Assembly (NCBI RefSeq): GCF_016651435.1
Contig: NZ_JAEPRJ010000001.1
Location: forward strand, 310,001 to 374,000
DNA: 64,000 nucleotides
Origin: Catonella massiliensis
Lineage (GTDB): Bacteria > Bacillota > Clostridia > Lachnospirales > Lachnospiraceae
Direction of reading: 5' to 3'
The notes beneath the pieces are model-generated. The model ran no database searches, had not been told where the DNA came from, and worked only from the letters and a program-made list of their open reading frames with translations. The translations under genes were made by a program, and so were the position numbers. Shown piece after piece: positions 17,920 to 24,651 of the stretch; the first letter of the stretch is position 1; every line of letters begins with the position of its first letter.

Positions 17920-18899
17920 TAGAGTGAACCACCTCAGCTGGAGCCTGCTCCTGCAGTACAGGCATAGCAGTGCTTATCTACCAGGATGGTTCTCTTTTTA
18001 TAAGGCTTTCCAAGCAAATCAAATATTGTCTTTTCAGGCTGTAAGCAGGGAAGACCAGCAGCAAGATTAAAGTCACAGTCGTATACCTTTCCATCATAGT
18101 CTACAGATAGCTGAAAACGGCACATTATAGACTTAGCGGCTTCAGGGTTAAAGGCTTCATACAGCTTCTTAAGGTAGCTCTCAAGATTGTGTGTCCTTGC
18201 GAGAAAGGCACCAAAGCGTCCTAAAGGATTGTTGTAGAGAGTATACAGGGAATTGAAACTAATACCAAAGTCAGCATCAAGCCTCTCCTTATACTCCTTT
18301 TCCATGGCTGTCTGGTCAGGTGGGAAGAAGGCTCCTGCAGGATTGTAGACAAGATTAAGCACAAGTCTTTCATCCCTTCCGTAACCAAGTTCATTGAGAC
18401 GCCTGAGAACAGTTATAGCCCTTTCAAATGCCATATCTCCCCTTACCCTATTCATCTCTGCAGCGCGGTAATAAGGGAGGGAACAGACTATTTCAACACA
18501 GTTTTTGGCAAAAAATTCAGGCAGGTCAGTATATCCCTCCTCCAAAAGTATCACAAGATTAGTGCGGACTATTACTTTTTTAGCAAATTTCGCAGCCTCT
18601 TCTACAAGATAGCGAAGATTAGGATTCATTTCAGGAGCACCACCGGTAATATCTATAGTAGATATATTCTGTTCTTTAGCATAGGTAAGGGCAGCATCCA
18701 TAACCTCCTTTGACATTTCCTCTGTCCTTGCAGGACTGCTTAGAACGTGGCAATGCTTACAGGCAAGATTGCACCTTCTTCCTATATTCATCTGAAGTAC
18801 ATCCAGCGAATCAGCTGTATGGAGACAGGATCTGTCTACGGTTTCTTTGAAATCAGGTACAGAAGTAATATCTGCAAAACTACGGATAATATCGTCCAT
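17919..18899 (-). CDS. arsS: ArsS-type radical SAM protein, probable selenoprotein (UGA recoded)
   Basis: A radical SAM enzyme with the cluster motif Cys43-x3-Cys47-x2-Cys50 (RRCNLACKHC) and a Cys-rich C-terminal region (MCRFQ, YDCDF, HCYACTAGAGSS). The plain frame stops at UGA (17936-17934) after 321 residues. The family normally continues there with Cys-Gly-Gly; here the codons after UGA read Gly-Gly-Ser-Leu and then UAA, giving 326 residues with selenocysteine at 322. A SECIS-like hairpin follows. ArsS acts in arsenosugar synthesis, and some members are known selenoproteins. AAAGGAG precedes the ATG. No selenium-insertion genes are in the window. Confidence 0.82.
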
Positions 18900-18934
18900 T
18901 GGTATCTCCTTTAATTGATGCTATATAAAAAGAA

Positions 18935-18967
18935 CTGTCATAACAGGCCCTTGGCTTATTATGACAG
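18935..18967 (-). terminator. Intercistronic hairpin upstream of arsS
   Basis: CTGTCATAA and TTATGACAG are 9-bp perfect arms; on the minus strand a TTCTTTTT run follows. It lies between the AhpD-like gene and arsS and would stop or attenuate transcripts entering arsS. Confidence 0.6.
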
Positions 18968-19095
18968 AACTATGATTACATATTAAAGCTAAAACGTCAT
19001 AAGAGAGCAAACGCATTTAACATAATAACAAAAATGTCTGTGATTTGCAAATCTTCTAAGAAAACCTTTGCTTAAGCTCGGAGCATAATACATAA

Positions 19096-19434
19096 TTAGA
19101 ACTCGAGCTTCTCAACGATATTCTTAGCCTGTACACCATGTACAAGGGAAGCGCCGCCTCTTATAGCAGCTGCTACATGGATAGCTTCCATAATCTGCTC
19201 TTTATTCACACCTTTATTGAGGCAGTCATTGGTGTAAGCGTCTATGCAGTATGGACACTGAACTGTATGTGCTACTGCAAGTGCGATAAGAGACTTTTCT
19301 CTTGCGGTAAGAGCACCTTCTGCAAATACAGCATTGTAGTACTCGAAGAACTTCTCTCCTGCGTGAGTTGTAGGTGTTTCACCTGCTACCGAACCAAACT
19401 TTGCTAAATCTTCCGGATTGTAATAAGTTTCCAT
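19096..19434 (-). CDS. AhpD/carboxymuconolactone decarboxylase-like peroxidase, ArsS-associated type
   Basis: A 112-aa AhpD-fold protein with the redox motif Cys60-Pro-Tyr-Cys63 inside HTVQCPYCIDAYTNDCLNKG. The start is the ATG at 19434, five bases after GAGGAGG; an upstream in-frame ATG gives 11 extra residues that include the ribosome site. A subgroup of AhpD-like proteins is regularly found beside ArsS radical SAM genes, so it probably works in the same arsenic or redox chemistry. In this copy both positions are Cys, not Sec. Confidence 0.88.
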   Translation of the reverse strand: METYYNPEDLAKFGSVAGETPTTHAGEKFFEYYNAVFAEGALTAREKSLIALAVAHTVQCPYCIDAYTNDCLNKGVNKEQIMEAIHVAAAIRGGASLVHGVQAKNIVEKLEF

Positions 19435-19535
19435 AATAACCTCCTCATAATAATTTGATCGCATCATTTACTAAATATCAAGCCCTCTTAAATATGGCAA
19501 ATAAGAGGTCTATATACTATTGTGAATGATAGATT

Positions 19536-19973
19536 TTAGTTTTCCATCTCGTCTAAGATGTCTAGGGCAGTCCTAACAAAGCGGGGACAGGCTTCAAAGA
19601 GAATTCCGCTTTCAAATATCTTAGGAACATCCTCTGGCTTTGAGAAGTCTAAGCCTAGCAATTCTCTGCAAGAGCAATGGCTATGAGCCTTTTTGAACTT
19701 CTCTAAGAACTCAGCCCTCTTAGCGTTAAGTATATCCTTTTGTTCCTGTTGGTTCTCACCGGTATTGCCGTACTTCATACCAAGTACCAGCATTCCACCT
19801 ATAATTGCACCACAGGTTTCGCCCACACCAAGTCCTCCGCCAAAGGCTGAAGAGACTTTTATGGCATCTTCCTTTGACATACCAAGTCTGTCTGCCCACT
19901 CTCCCATAATAATCTGGGAACAGTCAACTCCGTTAATAAAGGAATTAGCTATCATTTCTTTGGTTAACTCCAT
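19536..19973 (-). CDS. C_GCAxxG_C_C family redox-type protein
   Basis: A 145-aa protein of the C_GCAxxG_C_C family. Conserved landmarks are DCSQ near residue 17-20, AFGGGLGVGETCGAIIGGMLVLG near 43-66, CSCRELLG near 100-107 and CPRFV near 129-133. These cysteines suggest a metal or disulfide role; the function is not established. The usual GCA before the first cysteine is not present. AAGGAGGG precedes the start. It lies on the same strand and 101 bases upstream of the AhpD-like gene, possibly in one unit with arsS. Confidence 0.87.
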   Translation of the reverse strand: MELTKEMIANSFINGVDCSQIIMGEWADRLGMSKEDAIKVSSAFGGGLGVGETCGAIIGGMLVLGMKYGNTGENQQEQKDILNAKRAEFLEKFKKAHSHCSCRELLGLDFSKPEDVPKIFESGILFEACPRFVRTALDILDEMEN

Positions 19974-20084
19974 ATTCCCTCCTTAAAGATGAGTTTGTAA
20001 TATTGTATCATAATATTTGAATTAAGTCTGTTACTATAAACAAACACAATAAATAGGCGGATTTATAATGTAAATAAATATATA

Positions 20085-20372
20085 TTAGTATCTTCTTTTA
20101 GGATTTTTTGGAAACCAACCTTTTTTAACCCTATCCTCCTGCTCAAAGAGTTCTCTTATACTCCATAGACAGGAAATACCAAAGACTGCAATCAGGGAAC
20201 TGATGACAGGACTACTTATAAATAATGAGATGAAGAGAGAAGCAATTCCTGTAGCTAAGAACAGAGGCCAGATTTTCTTTGAAAAATAATACTCCCCCTT
20301 TACTACAATGACGTGAAAAACTCCAATGAGCAAAAAAGTAGCTACACCGAGAATTAGACCTGAATAATTCAT
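20085..20372 (-). CDS. DUF4491 small membrane protein
   Basis: A 95-aa protein with three hydrophobic spans and the well-conserved end CLWSIRELFEQEDRVKKGWF, diagnostic for DUF4491. The ATG at 20372 follows TGGAGGA; the frame is open four codons further up. Function unknown. It may head the minus-strand unit leading to arsS. Confidence 0.87.
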   Translation of the reverse strand: MNYSGLILGVATFLLIGVFHVIVVKGEYYFSKKIWPLFLATGIASLFISLFISSPVISSLIAVFGISCLWSIRELFEQEDRVKKGWFPKNPKRRY

Positions 20373-20621
20373 GTTATCCTCCATAAACTAAGTTTACATA
20401 TATTGATGGCTCGACTTCGCTAAGTGCTTAGATATCACTCGCACTAAACTAACACTTCACCTGACGTCTCGTATTCATTAAGTGCTCAAATTATATCATA
20501 ATAACCCATAAATTAACAGTATGTTTATTTGGTGATGTTTTGTCAAGAATATTATTATATGGAAAAATATAACACAGAAAGCGTAGATTAGAATAGAACA
20601 CATAAAAGACGAAAAAAAGAC

Positions 20622-20650
20622 TTGCATTTAAGTGATGATGGGTGTATAGT
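20622..20650 (+). promoter_or_regulatory. Possible sigma-A promoter of the surface-protein gene
   Basis: TTGCAT (20622-20627), spacer 17, TATAGT (20645-20650). If used it gives a leader of about 330 bases before the start at 20984. A second -10-like TATAGT at 20826-20831 lacks a good -35. Confidence 0.45.
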
Positions 20651-20873
20651 ATAGTTGTGGTTACAAAATACATAGGGACATCAATTAAGTCATTCAATTT
20701 GAAACCAACAAATTTAAATGCACACAAGACTTTAGCACTCTTTATTAAGAAGCGCCCGAGAGGGGTTATTTAGAAAAATAAAAAAAGTTTCAAAAAGGTG
20801 TTAAGTTTTTTATCTCCCGTTCCGATATAGTATGTGTAAGTCAAAAAAACTATAAACTACGTTATACGGATTA

Positions 20874-20948
20874 TCTTAGCGTACATAGGATATGATGTTA
20901 ACCAGCCAGGGATGGCGACTAGGGAGACTGTCTTAGCGTACATAGGAT
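20874..20948 (+). repeat. 18-bp direct repeat in the 5' leader
   Basis: TCTTAGCGTACATAGGAT occurs at 20874-20891 and 20931-20948, 57 bases apart, just before the ribosome site AAGGAGG. The spacing and identity suggest a recent local duplication or a protein- or RNA-binding site. Confidence 0.7.
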
Positions 20949-20983
20949 GAGGTCCCGACAATAATAAGGAGGTTATTAGAATT

Positions 20984-22702
20984 ATGAATTTCAAGAAAAC
21001 AATCGCAAAGTCACTCGTTGTAGCAATGGCATTAGGTATGGTGCCTGTAGCTAACTTACAGACAGCTAAGGCTGCTGCTACTTTTACTTTCAAAGGTACT
21101 GAAGGAACCGCAACTGTTAATGGTGCGAAGTTCTGGGGTATTGCTAAGGAAGATAAGAAAGGCGGCAAGGACAGCGTAGAAATCGGTGGCAAGAAATATA
21201 AGATAACAAATGTACAGGATATCGCTGGTATGATAGATGTATATGCTGCCCTTAAGGGTAAGGCTGGTATTATAGCAGCTGGTGATACACCTACTCCTGA
21301 CAGCAACTGGAATGTACTTTCACTTGATGCAGCTGATAACACTTTCAAGGTGCAGTTTGTAGCTAGTACAAGTGCTGTAAAGGGTACAAAACCAGCAAAT
21401 GCATTAGGTGGTGAATTTGGATATCTTTTTGCTACTAAGGGTAAGAAAGGTGCTGAGGAAGAAGTTAACTTAAAGACTGATGCTGAAAAAGTTGAAGTTA
21501 AGTTGAATGATGGTAACTGGCAGACATTTAAGGCATTTATTGGAGGAGAGCCATCTGCGGACACTGTAAATACAAAGCTTAGGGCTCTTGGTCAGAGTGG
21601 TTCTTCACTTTCTTTCAGAATAATGGGAACAAATACTGCTTGGGCTAGTAAAGAGTCTAAGTTAAAAATTGCTACACAGGGCAATGCTCCTGCTGCAAAG
21701 GTAGATGTAACCAAAGAGACTACAAGCATTAAAAACGGTGTAGAATGGCAGGTAGTTGAGGCAGGTGCAGCTGCTGATGCAACTAAGTGGAAGTTATCTA
21801 CAAGCAAGAAGGGACTTACCTTAGATGAACTTAAATTAGATGCAACTAAGGATCAGGATTTACTTGTAAGAACTGGCGCTACTGCTAAGAAGATTGCTTC
21901 TAAGGTTGGCAGAGTGACTCTTAAGAAACCTGAGAGTGCTTTAACTGTTGGTACAAGTAACGAGATAACAGGAACGGGTGCTGCTATCAATGTTGGTGGG
22001 AAGACTGGTGTTATCGTTAGCTCAACTCTTGCTTATGACATTACAAAGGGTCTTTTACTTCAGAACGTAAGCAACAAGGACATTGAGTATGCTTTAGTTC
22101 CTTCAACAGGTGACACATCTAAGTTTAAGTGGAGCGTACTTAAGGCTTCTAAGGATCCTGTAAAGAAACCTACCAAGGCTAACCTTAAGTATTCAAAGGA
22201 TGAGAAGGCTAATACCTGGACAGAAGGAAAGACTAAGCTCTTCTTAAGACTTTCAGGCGTTAAGCAGGATAAGAATGGTGTTGCAACCAGATCTGGTGTT
22301 TCTGCAGGTGCTATCATAAAGATTGCTAACATCGCACAGAATGTTACATTTGAGAGCGGAAGCTCAAGTGATACAGTTAAGTCTACAATCAACGCTTCTG
22401 CTACAACAGCAGCTATTCAGATTGCTACAGGAACTGCTGCAACCTTCACTATCAATGCTAAGGTTGATAAGGTTGTAAATCCTAAGGGTGGTTCACCTAA
22501 GGTTAAGGTTGTTAAGGCTTTACCAAAGGGCGTTACTTACAAAGTAGGTAAGGTTGACGGAGCTACAGGTAAGTTCACAATCACTGTAAACGTATCTAAT
22601 AAGGCATTTACAGGCGCTGAGATAAGTGCAGATGCTGAGTATGGTCTTACATATGAAGGCGCTAACAGCGGATTCAAGATTACCTTCGCTAAGAAGAACT
22701 AA
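20984..22702 (+). CDS. Probable abundant secreted or cell-surface (S-layer-like) protein
   Basis: A 572-aa protein with a classical signal peptide (about 1-31, cleavage after LQTAKA). The mature part is rich in Ala, Thr, Lys and Gly, almost cysteine-free, and made of beta-type segments with lysine repeats, for example DATKWKLSTSKKGLTLDELK and the C-terminal VKVVKALPKGVTYKVGKVDG. No SLH, sortase or other anchor is recognised. The strong ribosome site, biased codons, long leader and its own terminator suggest high expression. The S-layer idea is inference; the family is unknown to me. Confidence 0.75.
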   Translation: MNFKKTIAKSLVVAMALGMVPVANLQTAKAAATFTFKGTEGTATVNGAKFWGIAKEDKKGGKDSVEIGGKKYKITNVQDIAGMIDVYAALKGKAGIIAAGDTPTPDSNWNVLSLDAADNTFKVQFVASTSAVKGTKPANALGGEFGYLFATKGKKGAEEEVNLKTDAEKVEVKLNDGNWQTFKAFIGGEPSADTVNTKLRALGQSGSSLSFRIMGTNTAWASKESKLKIATQGNAPAAKVDVTKETTSIKNGVEWQVVEAGAAADATKWKLSTSKKGLTLDELKLDATKDQDLLVRTGATAKKIASKVGRVTLKKPESALTVGTSNEITGTGAAINVGGKTGVIVSSTLAYDITKGLLLQNVSNKDIEYALVPSTGDTSKFKWSVLKASKDPVKKPTKANLKYSKDEKANTWTEGKTKLFLRLSGVKQDKNGVATRSGVSAGAIIKIANIAQNVTFESGSSSDTVKSTINASATTAAIQIATGTAATFTINAKVDKVVNPKGGSPKVKVVKALPKGVTYKVGKVDGATGKFTITVNVSNKAFTGAEISADAEYGLTYEGANSGFKITFAKKN

Positions 22703-22740
22703 TTTGATTCCCAATCAAAAAACTAAATTATAATAATTTG

Positions 22741-22772
22741 CCCCAACCGGAGTTGACGGTTGGGGTTTTTTT
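22741..22772 (+). terminator. Terminator of the surface-protein gene
   Basis: CCCCAACC (22741-22748) pairs with GGTTGGGG (22758-22765), followed by seven T residues. Confidence 0.9.
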
Positions 22773-22843
22773 AGACCTTTTATAAATCCTAAAAGCATGA
22801 TATACTATAAATGACTATTCCAAGGTTCGCTAAGAATCAACAT

Positions 22844-23242
22844 ATGAACAACAAAGACAAAGCAGAAAAACTGCTAGAGGACTACAATGATGTATTTGCA
22901 GATATTGTAAATACCTTACTTTTTGATGGAGTAAATGTGATTAAAGAGGACTCGCTTGAGGATATTATAGAAAAAATTACAACAAAAAATGGAAGTGAGG
23001 TGAAAACTATGACGGGAGGACCACTTAGCCAGTTGTACCATAAGGGTGTAAGAGAAGGTAGAGAAGAAGGCAGAGAAGAAGGTATGGAACAAGGTGTCAA
23101 CGAGACTCTGCTAAAGGTCTACATTAACTGCCGTAAAAAAGGCATGTCTATTGAAGAGAGCGAAGACATAGTTCACTTTGCAGACAGAGAAAGCCTTGAC
23201 AAGGCAGAAGAGGAATTTCAGAGAATGAATTCTGAAAATTAA
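22844..23242 (+). pseudogene. Internally deleted Rpn/PD-(D/E)XK transposase-like gene
   Basis: The frame from ATG 22844 encodes the typical first 40 residues of Rpn-type proteins (LEDYNDVFADIVNTLLFDG) and the typical C-terminal tail with a Glu/Gly-rich coil (REGREEGREEGMEQG) and IEESEDIVHF. The 150-200 residues between, which hold the PD-(D/E)XK nuclease core, are missing. It is a small relic of a recombination-promoting nuclease gene; whether the short product is made is unknown. Confidence 0.72.
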
Positions 23243-23262
23243 ATAAGCAAAGAGGAATTTAG

Positions 23263-23340
23263 AAGGGGCTGTCACAATAGGGATGAAACCATACTGCAAA
23301 TTATGTTTGTAATCGGTTCAATCCTTTGTAGCAGCCCCTT
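23263..23340. terminator. Shared terminator between convergent genes
   Basis: AAGGGGCTG (23263-23271) and CAGCCCCTT (23332-23340) pair over a 60-base loop that may hold further structure. It sits between the Rpn relic and nudC, which end toward each other. Confidence 0.55.
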
Positions 23341-23344
23341 TATG

Positions 23345-24340
23345 TTAATTTTTATACCATCTTTCATCCAGCTTCCTATCTGCAAAATGATTTATCATTT
23401 CTTCTGTAAGACTTACGCCTTCATGCATCTGCACTATATCCTCAGGATAAAACCAGGTGCCTTCTTTAAGCTCTTCAGTCTCAAGTATAACCTCGTCACT
23501 TCCATCAACCTCTGCGAAAAATCCTGCAAGTAGTGAAGAAGAAGCCGACCAGGGCTGGCTTTTGTAAAAGGTTATATTCTTAAGTCTAAGACCAACCTCT
23601 TCGTATGCTTCCCTTGCAGCACTTTCTTCAAGGGTTTCCCCTATTTCTGTAAAACCGGCTACCAGAGCGTAGCGGTCATAACCCTTGTTAGCATACTTTG
23701 TAAGTAAAATCCTGCCCTTATGAATAATGCCTACTATTACTCCGGGGCAGATTTTAGGGTATATCATATTGCCACAATCAGGGCACTTAAGCATTCTCTC
23801 CTTGCTATCGTGTATAGTAAGTGCGCCACACCTGCCACAATGTCTGTTATCTCTGTACCAGCTATATAGCTGCCAGGCTGTTATGACAGCAAAGGAGGTA
23901 GAAAGAGGTATAAGGGAGCGAAACTTAGAGGCAGGTATATAGTAAAGTCCATCTGTACTATAATCATCTGACTCACTATTACCGGAATTCTCCCTATCTT
24001 TGATACTTGAATAAGCCAGACCTGTTCCTTTAAGTAATGAAGCATCGACAAGAAGGAAAAACTCACGGTTTTCGCCATCAATATCCATCTTAAAAAGATA
24101 TATTAGCTTATTCTCTGCGACGCTAAGAGTCTTTCTGATTTCCTTAAAGGTAAGAAGCTTCCATACCACCTCTTCACTTCCTGCCTTGCCGGGGATAGCA
24201 CTTTCAAGACTTGCAACGTTTCCTTCGGCGTGGCAAAGAAGTTCATTATTATGAAAATGCAGTATAAAACTATCGTCAGAAGGTTTAGCCTCTGCCCTGT
24301 AACTGTTGTCATAGCTATTATTTAAGTAATCCTGTATCAT
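23345..24340 (-). CDS. nudC: NAD(+) diphosphatase (NADH pyrophosphatase)
   Basis: A 331-aa Nudix hydrolase that splits NAD(H) into NMN(H) and AMP and may decap NAD-RNA. The zinc ribbon CGRCG...CPDCG sits in the middle, followed by the Nudix box GFTEIGETLEESAAREAYEEVG and the NudC-specific SQPWSASSSLL motif. The ATG at 24346 abuts the GAGG, so the second ATG at 24340 is preferred. It stands alone. Confidence 0.93.
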   Translation of the reverse strand: MIQDYLNNSYDNSYRAEAKPSDDSFILHFHNNELLCHAEGNVASLESAIPGKAGSEEVVWKLLTFKEIRKTLSVAENKLIYLFKMDIDGENREFFLLVDASLLKGTGLAYSSIKDRENSGNSESDDYSTDGLYYIPASKFRSLIPLSTSFAVITAWQLYSWYRDNRHCGRCGALTIHDSKERMLKCPDCGNMIYPKICPGVIVGIIHKGRILLTKYANKGYDRYALVAGFTEIGETLEESAAREAYEEVGLRLKNITFYKSQPWSASSSLLAGFFAEVDGSDEVILETEELKEGTWFYPEDIVQMHEGVSLTEEMINHFADRKLDERWYKN

Positions 24341-24474
24341 ATTCATCCTCTTTCAAGAGTGTCTAATACTTTTGACACCCACATCATACATTGTAGCACT
24401 AAAACAAAGAGATACAAGTGCTATAAGTATTTAAATTTTCTACATAGATACTTGAAGAGATAATTCTTAATCTG

Positions 24475-24555
24475 ATTAAAATATATCAATAAAATAGTTA
24501 AAATATTACCTTGCCGATTAAGGCGAAAATATGTTATATTAAAATATATCAATAA
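24475..24555 (+). promoter_or_regulatory. Pair of 18-bp direct repeats upstream of the leuA-araC fusion
   Basis: ATTAAAATATATCAATAA occurs exactly at 24475-24492 and 24538-24555, 63 bases apart or six helical turns. The region 24341-24651 is otherwise empty and AT-rich. Since the next gene carries an AraC-type DNA-binding domain, these are candidate operators for autoregulation. AT-richness makes chance a possibility, though an 18-base identity is long. Confidence 0.5.
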
Positions 24556-24651
24556 GATTGAGCTGAATAGTTTGTGATTGAAGCCGCCTTTTTATGAGTA
24601 TAAGTGAAGTTACAGACTATCTAATAAATAAATTGCACACATGGAGAGAAT

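Larger units (their letters stand above)
17773..17921. repeat. 149-bp direct repeat, right copy, adjoining arsS
   Basis: Identical to 15655-15803. Its right edge falls between the last sense codon and the TAA stop of the extended arsS frame, so the original stop, SECIS-like hairpin and terminator of arsS all lie inside this copy and survived the insertion. Confidence 0.93.
20373..20983. other. Long intergenic region with the leader of the surface-protein gene
   Basis: No gene is seen in these 611 bases. On the left (20405-20480) short units resembling CTAAGTGCTTAG and CTCGACTTCGC occur, similar in style to the intergenic repeats near 4 kb. A promoter-like TTGCAT-17-TATAGT lies at 20622-20650 on the plus strand. 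Closer to the next gene are an AT-rich tract and a duplicated 18-mer (20874 and 20931). Confidence 0.6.

Noticed and set aside
20857..21564. 235-codon minus-strand open frame opposite the surface-protein gene
   Set aside because: Hydrophobic, Ser/Pro-rich shadow of the lysine- and alanine-rich gene; no start signals.
24361..24651. T-box or leucine attenuator leader before leuA
   Set aside because: No T-box core sequence, no leucine-rich leader peptide and no terminator hairpin with T run were seen.
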